Shown: piece after piece, positions 8,696 through 16,908 of the stretch | Layout: the number at the start of each line of letters is the position of its first letter | Position numbering within the stretch: position 1 is the stretch's first letter | Notes under the pieces: model-generated | Seen by the model: only the letters and a program-made list of their open reading frames with translations | Databases searched by the model: none | What the model was told of the DNA's origin: nothing | Made by a program: the position numbers and the translations under genes | Source of the DNA: Tuwongella immobilis | GTDB lineage: Bacteria > Planctomycetota > Planctomycetia > Gemmatales > Gemmataceae | Length of the DNA: 64,000 nt | Direction of reading: 5' to 3' | Assembly: GCF_901538355.1 (NCBI RefSeq) | Contig: NZ_LR593887.1 | Coordinates: 5,556,920-5,620,919 of the forward strand

Positions 8696-9897
8696 CGCCC
8701 AATCATCTGATCGTGATTGCCAATCCCAACTCCAAGCGCTGGCAGCACTTCCATCACGATTGGCTGGCCTTTTCGGCGGCGCATCCCGCTCAGCCGCAAC
8801 TGACGTTGATCCCCTGGGCCGATTGGCTCGCAGCGCATGGCGATCTGTCGCCCTGGCTCGCCGATCATCCCCCGGCCTATCTGCGTCTCGAATCGCCCGG
8901 CCGCGATCAAGCCGTCGTCCAGGCATTATGGCAGTTCGCCGCCTCGTCCCCAATCGCCGAACCGCAAGCATCCGAACTGCCCACATTCCACAAAACGGAA
9001 TTCTTTCAGCCGCGGCGCATCCATGCCGGTCTCGAACGATTGCTCACCCACCTCACCGCCCAACTGGAGCGGTTTCCGCAGATTCACCCACTCACTCCGC
9101 CCGATTCAATCCTACAAATGTTCGATAAATCCCGTCATTTGAACGGGTTACGTCAACTCCGCATCCCCGTGCCCGAGATGCTTCCCATCGAGGGACGCAC
9201 CAGCCACAATATTCTCACGATGATTCGTGAGCGGCATTGGGAAACCGCCTACGCCAAATGGAATTTCGGCTCCTCCGGCGTGGGCACGCTGGTGATCTCC
9301 CCTCGATTGTCCGGCCGCATCACCCGCACCACCATCCACCGCGATGCCCAAGGCCGACTCCACAATACCCGGCAATTGGAATGGATCGATGAGACGCAAA
9401 CCCTGGAGCTACTGGAAGTTCTGATTGCGGAAGGGCTGATCGTGACTCGTGGCATCCGCCCGGCACGCATCGACGAAACACCATTCGACGTTCGAGTCAT
9501 TCTCATCGGCGGCCAAGTGACGCATGCCCAATTTCGACTGAGCCACCAGCCGCTGACCAATTTGCATCTCGGTGGGCGGCGCGGCGATCGGGCTCGATGT
9601 GAAGCGGCGATCCCGCGACGGGCATGGCTTGATGGTTTGGCCCAATGTCAGAAGGCGGCCGAATCCCTGGCCGCCCACATCGTCGGAATCGATCTCTTGT
9701 TCGAGCAAACATCGTGGCGACCGATTCTGCTCGAATGCAACGCCTTCGGGGATTGGATTCCGAATCTGCTCGATTCGCAAGGCCGCAGCATTCATCGGGC
9801 CGGGCTCGACTCGCTTCCATTCGCCCGAAACCCCGATGAAAATTCGACTTACGATCCGACGCTGGGCATCTCGCCACGTCGCTCCAACCGCTTGTAA
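8692..9897 (+). CDS. STM4014-like ATP-grasp protein
   Basis: A 401-residue protein with the hallmarks of an STM4014-type ATP-grasp enzyme. It has an N-terminal IANPNSKR, then LRLESPGRDQAV, then MFDKSRHLNGLRQLRIPVPE (lid-domain entry). The nucleotide-binding part includes YAKWNFGSSGVGTLVIS, FDVRVILIGGQVTHAQFR, GIDLLFEQ and ILLECNAFGDW, where Asp and Glu/Asn would bind Mg-ATP. ATP-grasp enzymes ligate a carboxylate to an amine or thiol; the substrate of this branch is unknown. It overlaps the preceding LRR gene by four bases and lacks a clear ribosome binding site, so its translation is probably coupled. Its 3' end overlaps the convergent SdpI-like gene by 49 bases. The usual STM4011-4013 partners (radical SAM and sulfatase-like) are absent here. 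Confidence 0.75.
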   Translation: MTPNHLIVIANPNSKRWQHFHHDWLAFSAAHPAQPQLTLIPWADWLAAHGDLSPWLADHPPAYLRLESPGRDQAVVQALWQFAASSPIAEPQASELPTFHKTEFFQPRRIHAGLERLLTHLTAQLERFPQIHPLTPPDSILQMFDKSRHLNGLRQLRIPVPEMLPIEGRTSHNILTMIRERHWETAYAKWNFGSSGVGTLVISPRLSGRITRTTIHRDAQGRLHNTRQLEWIDETQTLELLEVLIAEGLIVTRGIRPARIDETPFDVRVILIGGQVTHAQFRLSHQPLTNLHLGGRRGDRARCEAAIPRRAWLDGLAQCQKAAESLAAHIVGIDLLFEQTSWRPILLECNAFGDWIPNLLDSQGRSIHRAGLDSLPFARNPDENSTYDPTLGISPRRSNRL

Positions 9898-10529
9898 AGA
9901 ATCAGCGAATAGAGACATACCCCCAGCGAACCCAACAAGGTGATGCCCAGAAACGGCCAGATGCTCCAATTGAACAGACCGGTCAACAATCCGACCAACC
10001 CCATCAGCACAAACAGAAATCCGCCAACGCGGTGCGTGCGATTCCAAACCACCTCGCTGGACAGCGTCCACGGGGTGCGAATCCCCATCCAAAAATTCCG
10101 CCGCACTCGCCCTAAGATGTTACCCAGTAACATGAAACCGACGCCGATGCCGACGAGAATCCCTCGCCCCGCAGGCACATTCGGATCAAAGCTCGACAAC
10201 AAAATCGAGATTTGAAAGAATGCCATCATCACTTGAGTGATCAACATGATCTGATACCACGTATCACTAAATCGCTCGATCCGATATTCCTGTGGCGAGA
10301 TTTTCGGCAACCCCACCGCCGCCACGCTAACCGCCGCAATAATCGCCGGCATGAGCAACCAATGCTGCAACACATATTCCGATGTCGTGAAGCGATCCGC
10401 CTCCCCCGCCGCGTTCCAATGCACGGGGATTTGCTCCGGTAGTCGATCGGCGTAACCCCAATAGGCAGTAAGAGTTACCGCAAGAACGACCGTCAACAAA
10501 CCCCACCCAATCCAGGCATACCGATTCAT
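9849..10529 (-). CDS. SdpI/DUF1648 family membrane protein
   Basis: A 226-residue integral membrane protein with about seven hydrophobic segments. The N-terminal segment carries a DUF1648 block with LPEQIPVHWNAAGEADRF. The C-terminal half holds the SdpI signature (LGNILGRVRRNFWMGIRTPWTLSSE and WNRTHR). In Bacillus subtilis SdpI is an immunity protein against the SdpC toxin and also a signal receptor that sequesters SdpR. Here the gene overlaps the stop of an ArsR-type regulator by four bases, copying the sdpRI arrangement. No SdpC-like toxin gene is seen in the window, so the immunity role is unproven. Its 3' end overlaps the convergent ATP-grasp gene. Confidence 0.88.
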   Translation of the reverse strand: MNRYAWIGWGLLTVVLAVTLTAYWGYADRLPEQIPVHWNAAGEADRFTTSEYVLQHWLLMPAIIAAVSVAAVGLPKISPQEYRIERFSDTWYQIMLITQVMMAFFQISILLSSFDPNVPAGRGILVGIGVGFMLLGNILGRVRRNFWMGIRTPWTLSSEVVWNRTHRVGGFLFVLMGLVGLLTGLFNWSIWPFLGITLLGSLGVCLYSLILYKRLERRGEMPSVGS

Positions 10530-10816
10530 GATTTGGCCTCCGAATCCGGGCGATTCACCCCGAGCAACCGGACCAACAATTCCATGGCGTCCTGCATGAC
10601 CGTCGTATTCAGGGCATAATAAATCTGCTGCCCGGCTCGACGTGTCGATACCAGATTCGCCATCTTCAATACGTTAAAATGATGCGATAGCGTCGATTTC
10701 CCCGTCGGAAAATAGTCTGCCAATTGTCCGGCAGTCAATTCCCCATGCTCCCGCAACAGACGCAGAATCTCCCGTCGAGTCGCATCTGCCATCGCCTTGA
10801 ACACCTCGTTCATCAT
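10526..10816 (-). CDS. ArsR/SdpR-type winged-helix repressor
   Basis: A 96-residue helix-turn-helix protein of the ArsR family. It opens with FKAMADATRREILRLLREHG and contains the recognition region TAGQLADYFPTGKSTLSHHFNVLKMANLV, followed by a wing (RRAGQQIYYALN). The STLSHHFNVL stretch is typical of autorepressors of the SdpR subgroup. There are no cysteine metal-binding sites, so it is probably not a metal sensor. The ATG at 10816 is chosen because GGAG (10825-10828) lies eight bases upstream; a longer TTG-initiated version from 10861 would run through the operator. It is translationally coupled to the SdpI-like gene through ATGA. A perfect palindrome just upstream suggests autorepression. 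Confidence 0.9.
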   Translation of the reverse strand: MMNEVFKAMADATRREILRLLREHGELTAGQLADYFPTGKSTLSHHFNVLKMANLVSTRRAGQQIYYALNTTVMQDAMELLVRLLGVNRPDSEAKS

Positions 10817-10833
10817 GGATTTCGCTCCGCGAA

Positions 10834-10859
10834 GTTCGATATTTCGATATTTATCGAAC
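10834..10859. promoter_or_regulatory. Probable operator of the SdpR/SdpI-like operon
   Basis: GTTCGATA (10834-10841) and TATCGAAC (10852-10859) form a perfect 8-bp inverted repeat separated by 10 bases. A third copy of TTCGATA lies between them (10843-10849). The element ends about 18 bases upstream of the regulator's start codon, where an ArsR-family autorepressor would be expected to bind. The binding itself is inferred. Confidence 0.6.
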
Positions 10860-10985
10860 AAGGTGCCAAAAAAACAAGCCCCGATCTCTCAGAGCCGTCC
10901 CCAACCGCTTTCGCCATCAGGACTTCCAACACGCAACCTCGATTGAATTCTTCGCACACAAATGGCAGGAAGCAGCATCAACGAA

Positions 10986-11022
10986 CAATCGGCCCGATGC
11001 TCCGTGGCGATCAGGCCGATTG
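10986..11022 (-). terminator. Hairpin downstream of ruvB
   Basis: CAATCGGCC (10986-10994) and GGCCGATTG (11014-11022) form a perfect 9-bp stem with a 19-base loop, 34 bases past the ruvB stop. It is followed on the minus strand by TTCGTT rather than a real U-tract. It probably closes the long housekeeping cluster. Confidence 0.45.
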
Positions 11023-11056
11023 ACATCAAACCAAAAATCGTCAGAACCTCATCCGT

Positions 11057-12091
11057 TCAAAACAGCCGCGGCAGGGTTTCGGGGCTGCTCAAATCGCGGG
11101 GGGTATGCCCCATGGCGGTGAAGCCTCGCGGGGTGGCGATTCGGCCACGCGGCGACCGCACAATGAATTGCTCCCGCAGCAGATACGGCTCGATTTCATC
11201 GGAAAGTGTATCGGCTGGCAGATTCATCGTCGCCGCAATCGCTTCCACACCGGCGGGACCACCACCAAACACTCCCAAGAGCGTCTCCAGGTAGCGACGA
11301 TCCTGCTTATCCAACCCATCGCGATCGACTTCGGCCATCTCCAACGCCGCCCGGGCGATCGGCAATGTGATGATCCCATCCGATTCGCTGGCCGCAAAAT
11401 GCCGCACCCAATACAGACGATTGTTGGCAATCCGCGGGGTGCCTCGGCTCCGCTGGGCCAATTCCAAGGCAGCCTCATCCGAAATTTGTGTGCCGAGTTT
11501 TTGAGCGTTCACACGAACAATCGTTGCCAATTCCGGCACCGTATAGAAATCGAGGTGCTCGTGAATCCGGAAGCGATCCCGCATTGGACTGGAAAGCATG
11601 CCGCTGCGCGTGGTGGCTCCAATCAACGTAAACCGTTTGAGATTCATGGAAATCGTGCGGGCATTCATGCCATCACCCAGCACAATATCGATGCGAAAAT
11701 CCTCCATCGCGGGGTAGATAAACTCCTCCACCACCCGCGGCATACGATGAATTTCATCGATAAATAAGATTGAACCCTCTTCTAGATTTGTCAAAAATGG
11801 CAGCAGATCTGCGGGCTTGGAGAGTGCCGGGCCGCTGGTCATTTGAATCGACACACCCAACTCCGTGGGCAACACCGTGGCGAAGGTGGTCTTCCCCAAC
11901 CCCGGCGGGCCATCAAAGAGAATGTGCGCCAGCGGTTCACGGAGTTTTTTCGACGCATTGACGGCGATGGAGAGTCGTTGCACCGCCGCTTGCTGACCGA
12001 TGACTTCGCGCAAGTGCTTGGGACGTAAGGCGGCATCGCGTTTCGGATCTTCGGATGCCGATTCCTGGGTCAGAACGGTCTCGCGTGCCAT
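11057..12091 (-). CDS. ruvB: Holliday junction branch migration ATPase RuvB
   Basis: RuvB is the hexameric AAA+ motor that, with RuvA, drives branch migration of Holliday junctions during recombination and repair. The 344-residue protein has the N-terminal LRPKHLREVIGQ block, Walker A GPPGLGKT (61-68), Walker B LFIDEIHR (109-116), sensor-1 GATTRSG, SPMRDRF just after it, and the C-terminal winged helix with GGGPAGVEAIA and TPRGF. Length and motif order fit the family throughout. The start codon follows ruvA by 15 bases. It is the last gene of the ruvC-ruvA-ruvB run, transcribed on the minus strand. Confidence 0.97.
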   Translation of the reverse strand: MARETVLTQESASEDPKRDAALRPKHLREVIGQQAAVQRLSIAVNASKKLREPLAHILFDGPPGLGKTTFATVLPTELGVSIQMTSGPALSKPADLLPFLTNLEEGSILFIDEIHRMPRVVEEFIYPAMEDFRIDIVLGDGMNARTISMNLKRFTLIGATTRSGMLSSPMRDRFRIHEHLDFYTVPELATIVRVNAQKLGTQISDEAALELAQRSRGTPRIANNRLYWVRHFAASESDGIITLPIARAALEMAEVDRDGLDKQDRRYLETLLGVFGGGPAGVEAIAATMNLPADTLSDEIEPYLLREQFIVRSPRGRIATPRGFTAMGHTPRDLSSPETLPRLF

Positions 12092-12106
12092 GAGTCCCTC
12101 ATCCGC

Positions 12107-12745
12107 TTAGCGGGAAGCCTTGAACACCAGGTTGATCACTTCTTGCACGTTCTCAAATTTCTGCCCGGATGCTAACAGCACGTCCAACCGCGTGCGGGCA
12201 TCCAATGACGACATTCCGAGTGCCATCAATGCCAGATAGGCATCTTCCAAGACCGTCGCTTCGATGGGAGCAGCGGGCGTTGTCGTATTCCCTTCTGCCA
12301 CCGACTTTTCCGGCAGAAGCGAGTAGCGCGTCACTTTATCTTTCAATGTGGCGATAATCTGATCGGCGCTACTTTTGCCAATCCCCGGAAGTGAGGTCAG
12401 CCACTTGGCATCCTGACGAGCAATCGCGTTGGCAATCTCACGAATCGGGCGGGCCATCGCCTTCAACGCTTTTTTCGTGCCAATCTTATCGACCGTACAG
12501 AATAGATCGAAGAAATCCAACTCAGACTCTTGCAAAAATCCAATGATCCGAGGAATCATCTTATTCGAGGCTTGATTCCCTTCGATATATTCCAGGGTAG
12601 AGAACGTAACCGTTTCTCCCGTATGGGTTTGCAACTGCCGGCGGATAAATTCCGGAATCAGCACTTGATACTCAAACGCCCCGACCTGCAGCCGAACTTC
12701 TTCATCGAGGACCCGATTCAGAGTTCCGCTGATCCGTGTGATCAT
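12107..12745 (-). CDS. ruvA: Holliday junction DNA-binding protein RuvA
   Basis: RuvA tetramers bind the four-way junction and load RuvB. The 212-residue product starts MITRISGTL, has an OB-fold N-terminal domain, and contains helix-hairpin-helix motifs (KIGTKKALKAM and LPGIGKSSADQII). A linker and a C-terminal domain III that contacts RuvB follow (ALMALGMSSLDARTRL). The sequence is more divergent than most RuvA proteins in the N-terminal domain, but domain order and genomic context leave little doubt. It begins eight bases after the ruvC stop and precedes ruvB by 15 bases, consistent with one transcript. Confidence 0.95.
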   Translation of the reverse strand: MITRISGTLNRVLDEEVRLQVGAFEYQVLIPEFIRRQLQTHTGETVTFSTLEYIEGNQASNKMIPRIIGFLQESELDFFDLFCTVDKIGTKKALKAMARPIREIANAIARQDAKWLTSLPGIGKSSADQIIATLKDKVTRYSLLPEKSVAEGNTTTPAAPIEATVLEDAYLALMALGMSSLDARTRLDVLLASGQKFENVQEVINLVFKASR

Positions 12746-12753
12746 GGCCGAGC

Positions 12754-13287
12754 TTACCCCACTTCATTCAGATCGATCGTTTGGCCCGCAGTCGATTCCG
12801 TGTAATAGTGGCAGAGCGCCGCCGCCAGGGCATCCGCCACGTCATGCGGTTCGGGCATCGCTTGCAGGCGCAGTTCGCGCATCATCGCGCGCTGCATCTG
12901 CTCTTTGTTTGCGTGACCGGCCCCGGTGATGGATTTTTTGATCTGCGTGGCGTTGTAGCTCACCACCACGACGGAACGCTGAGCCGCAGCCAGCAGAAAC
13001 ACCCCCCGCGCATGCCCCATCAGAATCGCTGTACGAGGATGCTCATAATGGGCATAGAGTTGTTCCACCGAAACGACCGATGGCTTCCATTGATCCATCA
13101 CCTCAACAATCCCATTGTACAGTGTACAAAGGCGATCTGCCATGTCGGTAGCAGCCCGTTTTGGTGTGGAGCGGACCACCCCGGCTTCGAGAATTCGAAC
13201 CGTGCGGTCCACAATTTCGATGACACCATATCCGGTGGTATTCAACCCCGGATCGATGCCCATAATCCGACGCGGCGTCGTGGCCAT
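12754..13287 (-). CDS. ruvC: Crossover junction endodeoxyribonuclease RuvC
   Basis: RuvC resolves Holliday junctions by paired nicks. The 177-residue protein carries the four catalytic acidic residues of the RNase H-like fold: Asp12 in IMGIDPGLNTTG, Glu75 in VSVEQLY, and Asp149 and Asp152 in HDVADALAAALCH. The start at 13287 is supported by GGAAGGA just upstream; upstream in-frame starts have no such site and would add a non-conserved extension. ruvC, ruvA and ruvB run in this order with gaps of 8 and 15 bases, so a complete resolvasome is encoded together. cysS ends 47 bases upstream. Confidence 0.96.
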   Translation of the reverse strand: MATTPRRIMGIDPGLNTTGYGVIEIVDRTVRILEAGVVRSTPKRAATDMADRLCTLYNGIVEVMDQWKPSVVSVEQLYAHYEHPRTAILMGHARGVFLLAAAQRSVVVVSYNATQIKKSITGAGHANKEQMQRAMMRELRLQAMPEPHDVADALAAALCHYYTESTAGQTIDLNEVG

Positions 13288-13334
13288 CCTGTCCTTCCTC
13301 CGCGGATTGCAGTCCGGCCTCATGCCTGACTGGA

Positions 13335-14879
13335 TCAGCCCAAGCGCCAATCGGTTCCACCGGCGCGATCTTCGAGCGTAACCCCAAGCTCCGCAAGACG
13401 TTTGCGAATCAAATCGGTCTGATCGAACAGTGCTTTCTTCAACGGATTGGTCTTATCCGTGATTCCCTTGGCTTCCGCACGCAGATTGTTTCGCAAGTCG
13501 ATCAACAAACTCATCAATCCCGCAACAATCTGATCCCCACCACCGATCGCACGCTCGGGCGGTGCCTGCTCAAACAGCCCCAAGATTTGGCCCATTTCCT
13601 TGAGCAACGTTGCCCCTTCCAGGAACGCATCTCGTTCGGGTGAAATGGCTTGCGTCGATTCGAGCTTCGCTGAATCTGCGAGACGATTCAGCACCGTAAC
13701 CAATTCGTACATCACCCCAACCGCGCCACCTGTATTGAAATCATCGTCCATATACGTCAGGAATCGCCCAAGCAACTCGGCAAACTCCGGCTTCTGGAAT
13801 GCACGACCATCTTGACGTTCGCGGGGGACCGATAATTGGTGATAGGCCGTTCCAGAGATTCGAGCATATCGTTCGGCGAATCGCACGAACGTGTCAAATC
13901 CCTTCTTGGCATTGTCCAACCCAGGCGGAATCACCGGCGCTCCAGGCGAACGTGGATCCCAATCCCCCAAATCAATCGGCGAACGATAGTGCGTCGTGAG
14001 CATGAAGAACCGCAGCGTTTCGCCGGAAACATGCTTCAACGCCTCGACGACATTCAGCACATTCCCGATGGAGCCGGCCATCTTGCCAGCTCCCATCTTG
14101 AGCAGCCCGTTGTGCATCCAATACCGCGCAAATGGTTTTCCAGTAAAGGATTCCGACTGCGCGAGTTCATTTTCGTGGTGCGGGAACTGCAAATCCAAAC
14201 CGCCGCCGTGGATGTCGATCATCTCGCCCAGTAGCTTCCAAGCCATGCACGAGCATTCGATATGCCAGCCCGGCCGCCCCGCTCCCCAGGGTGATTCCCA
14301 AGACGGCTCGCCGGGTTTCGCCGATTTCCACAGGGCGAAATCGCCTGGATTCCGTTTCCGATCCGAAACTTCGATCCGCGAACCCGCTTCGAGTTGTTCC
14401 GGATCGCGGTTGCAGAGCTTGCCGTAATCTTCATCTTTCGAAATATCGAAATACACATCCCCTGAGGATGGATACGCAAGATCTTTCCCAATGAGGGTTT
14501 GCATCATTTCGATCATGCCGCTGATATGATCGGTCGCCCGCGGAAAATGATCAATTCCGGTGACGTTGAGCGATTTCAGGCACTCGAAATAATCATCGGT
14601 CATTCGCTTCGCAAGTTCTGCGACGGTCGTATTTTGCTTCTCGGCAGCGATGATGAGTTTGTCATCGACATCGGTGATATTCGTCACCCAGGTTACCTGA
14701 TAGCCCAAATAGCGCAGATAGCGTTTGACGGTATCAAAGATTACCGGACCGACCATGTGGCCGATATGACTGGGCTTGTAGACGGTCGGCCCACAGACGT
14801 ACATGCTCACCTGCCCCGGGCGAATCGGGGTGAAGACTTCCTTCTTCCGAGTGAGTGTGCTATACACTTGCAAAGCCAT
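13335..14879 (-). CDS. cysS: Cysteinyl-tRNA synthetase with atypical KMSKS loop
   Basis: CysS charges tRNA-Cys with cysteine. The 514-residue protein has the class Ia HIGH motif (HIGH, 38-41) in CGPTVYKPSHIGH. The zinc ligands Cys29, Cys209, His234 and Glu238 lie in CGPTVY, GWHIECSCMAW and HHENE. Family-typical blocks such as TNITDVDDK and IDIHGGGLDLQFPHHENE are present. The KMSKS loop, however, reads GAGKMAGSIGNV (263-274), so the second lysine of the signature is replaced by glycine. All other active-site blocks look intact, so the enzyme is probably functional. The start ATG 14879 follows AGGAC. It sits between ispF (52-base gap) and ruvC in the housekeeping cluster. Confidence 0.95.
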   Translation of the reverse strand: MALQVYSTLTRKKEVFTPIRPGQVSMYVCGPTVYKPSHIGHMVGPVIFDTVKRYLRYLGYQVTWVTNITDVDDKLIIAAEKQNTTVAELAKRMTDDYFECLKSLNVTGIDHFPRATDHISGMIEMMQTLIGKDLAYPSSGDVYFDISKDEDYGKLCNRDPEQLEAGSRIEVSDRKRNPGDFALWKSAKPGEPSWESPWGAGRPGWHIECSCMAWKLLGEMIDIHGGGLDLQFPHHENELAQSESFTGKPFARYWMHNGLLKMGAGKMAGSIGNVLNVVEALKHVSGETLRFFMLTTHYRSPIDLGDWDPRSPGAPVIPPGLDNAKKGFDTFVRFAERYARISGTAYHQLSVPRERQDGRAFQKPEFAELLGRFLTYMDDDFNTGGAVGVMYELVTVLNRLADSAKLESTQAISPERDAFLEGATLLKEMGQILGLFEQAPPERAIGGGDQIVAGLMSLLIDLRNNLRAEAKGITDKTNPLKKALFDQTDLIRKRLAELGVTLEDRAGGTDWRLG

Positions 14880-14931
14880 GTTCGTCCTTTCACAGCCGAA
14901 AATCCGCACTCCACCGACCGAATCCACTCGC

Positions 14932-15420
14932 TCAACTTGTCGGCATCTCTGCTCGCTGAAGGAGCACAGTCGCATGACAACCAATGGCTTCCGCTCGCCC
15001 GATCGCCCCGACTTTCTCGCCAGTCTTCGCTTTCACGCTGACCTGATCCACCGACACGCTTAGAAGTCCCGCAATCGATGCACGAATTTGTTGCTTCAGC
15101 GGTCCGAGTTTGGGTTCCTGGGCGAAGATAGTCACATCCAAGTTGGCGATCGACCAGCCGCGTTGGGTGACATCGCCGAGCGATTCCCGAAGAAAAATCG
15201 TCGAGTCAGCTTGGAAGAACTTCGGGTCGGTGTCCGGGTAGCGATCGCCAATATCACCCAGGGCCAGCGCACCGAGGAGCGCATCGGTAATGGCGTGTAG
15301 CACAACATCCGCGTCTGAATGTCCATACAATCCGCGAGGATGCTCGATTCGCACTCCCCCGAGAATGAGCGGACGCCCTTCCACCAACCGATGGGTGTCA
15401 TGCCCCGAACCGATGCGCAC
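14932..15420 (-). CDS. ispF: 2-C-methyl-D-erythritol 2,4-cyclodiphosphate synthase
   Basis: IspF converts CDP-methylerythritol phosphate to the cyclic diphosphate in the non-mevalonate (MEP) isoprenoid pathway. The 162-residue product shows the zinc-binding residues Asp8 and His10 (GHDTHRL) and His42 (DVVLHAITDALLG), the GDIGDRYPDTD loop, and the C-terminal KAKTGEKVGAIGRAEAI block. Length is normal. Translation starts at GTG 15420 behind GAAGGGGGA. The gene lies 22 bases after dnaB and upstream of cysS, a compact arrangement suggesting co-transcription. Confidence 0.97.
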   Translation of the reverse strand: MRIGSGHDTHRLVEGRPLILGGVRIEHPRGLYGHSDADVVLHAITDALLGALALGDIGDRYPDTDPKFFQADSTIFLRESLGDVTQRGWSIANLDVTIFAQEPKLGPLKQQIRASIAGLLSVSVDQVSVKAKTGEKVGAIGRAEAIGCHATVLLQRAEMPTS

Positions 15421-15442
15421 GCGAGTCCCCCTTCCGCAACCA

Positions 15443-16798
15443 TTACATAATGTCGCCGCCGTCGTAATCTTCGTAGCGCATGTATTGCCGCAGATAGCTC
15501 AACGTCACTTCACCCGTCGGACCATTCCGCTGCTTTGCAATAATGACTTCCAGAATATTATCCTCAACCGCGCCGTCGAATTTCGCCGGTCGGTGCAGCA
15601 TCATACAAGTGTCCGCATCTTGTTCGATGGAACCCGACTCCCGAAGGTCGGCCAATCGCGGTCGGTGATCCTGACGATCTTCCGAAGCTCGGTTCACCTG
15701 AGCCAAAGCAATCACCGGGATTTCCAACTCCCGCGCCAAGAACTTCAGACGCCGCGAAATCTGGGCCACCTGCTCCTGACGCGGTTGGCGTCGGTCTTCC
15801 GGCTCGATGAGCTGCAAGTAGTCGATGACAATTAACTTGATATCGCCACGGTCTTTACGCTTCAACCGCCGCGCACTCGACGCGATTCGCAACATCGTTT
15901 GCGCAGGCGTATCATCAATAAACAATTTGGCCTGGCCAAGAATTTCACCGGCGGCAATCAGCTTCTGCATGTCTTCCGAGTTCAGGTGCCCCTTGCGCAG
16001 TCGGTGGCTGTCGACCCGCGATTGACAGGCCAACAAGCGCTCGGCCAACTCGATTCGGGACTGTTCCAAGCTGACGAACAGAACTCCGGCCTTTTCTTCG
16101 ACAATGATATGGCGAACGAGGTTCAAGGCAAACGCGGTCTTCCCGACCGATGGTCGAGCGGCCAGAATGATGAGTTCGTTCGGTTGGAAGCCAGCCGTGA
16201 GATTATCCAGGTCGCGGAACCCCGTCGAAAGACCGCTAATCGCATCGGAGTCCCGCTTCATTCGGGTATCAATCCGATCGTAGGCATCTTTCAACGCATC
16301 AGCGAGGGTGTATGTTTTGCCAGTCGATCCCTGCTCGGCGATCCGCAGAATTTTGGTTTCCGCTTGCCCAAGAAGTTCATCTGCCGACTGTGCCGAATCA
16401 TACGAATCCCGAAGAATCTCGGTTCCCGCATGAATCAGATTGCGAACGACAAACTTTTCCCGAACAATTCGAGCATAATATTCGGCATTCGAAGCAGTTG
16501 GCGCAGCATCCCAAAGCTCGGCGAGGTAATTGTACCCGCCAATGTCATTGAGCATCTGCTTACCGCGAAGGCGATCCGCGAGCAGAATCATGTCGACCGG
16601 TTGACCGGAATCGACCAACTCAATAATCGTCTGAAAAATCTTTTGATGAGCATCAAACGCGAAACTGTCGGGGCGAATGATTTGCAACACATCATTCAGC
16701 ACACCGTTATCGCGAAGAACGGAGCCAATGACGCAGCGTTCCGCCTCACGATTGTGGGGTGGTTGGCGTTCGGGAACATTCGGCGTGGTGTCGTTCAT
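15443..16798 (-). CDS. dnaB: Replicative DNA helicase DnaB
   Basis: DnaB is the ring-shaped helicase that unwinds DNA ahead of the replisome. The 451-residue product has the N-terminal collar domain (PHNREAERCVIGSVL), then a RecA-type ATPase with Walker A ARPSVGKTA, VSLEQSRIELAERLLA, Walker B KLIVIDYLQLIEP, and the downstream RLKFLARELEIPVIALAQVNR and LADLRESGSIEQDAD blocks. These are all typical. VSLEQ replaces the more frequent SLEMS, a conservative change. No intein is present. It lies between rplI (110-base gap) and ispF. Confidence 0.97.
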   Translation of the reverse strand: MNDTTPNVPERQPPHNREAERCVIGSVLRDNGVLNDVLQIIRPDSFAFDAHQKIFQTIIELVDSGQPVDMILLADRLRGKQMLNDIGGYNYLAELWDAAPTASNAEYYARIVREKFVVRNLIHAGTEILRDSYDSAQSADELLGQAETKILRIAEQGSTGKTYTLADALKDAYDRIDTRMKRDSDAISGLSTGFRDLDNLTAGFQPNELIILAARPSVGKTAFALNLVRHIIVEEKAGVLFVSLEQSRIELAERLLACQSRVDSHRLRKGHLNSEDMQKLIAAGEILGQAKLFIDDTPAQTMLRIASSARRLKRKDRGDIKLIVIDYLQLIEPEDRRQPRQEQVAQISRRLKFLARELEIPVIALAQVNRASEDRQDHRPRLADLRESGSIEQDADTCMMLHRPAKFDGAVEDNILEVIIAKQRNGPTGEVTLSYLRQYMRYEDYDGGDIM

Positions 16799-16908
16799 GC
16801 ACGACCTCCTGTCGGTGCGGTCCCGATCAAACGCAAATCAATCCAGGAGTCGACCAGACACGACTTCCTGCCGTGTTGGCAAACTCCTGGTTCCTGCCAT
16901 TTCGCAGA

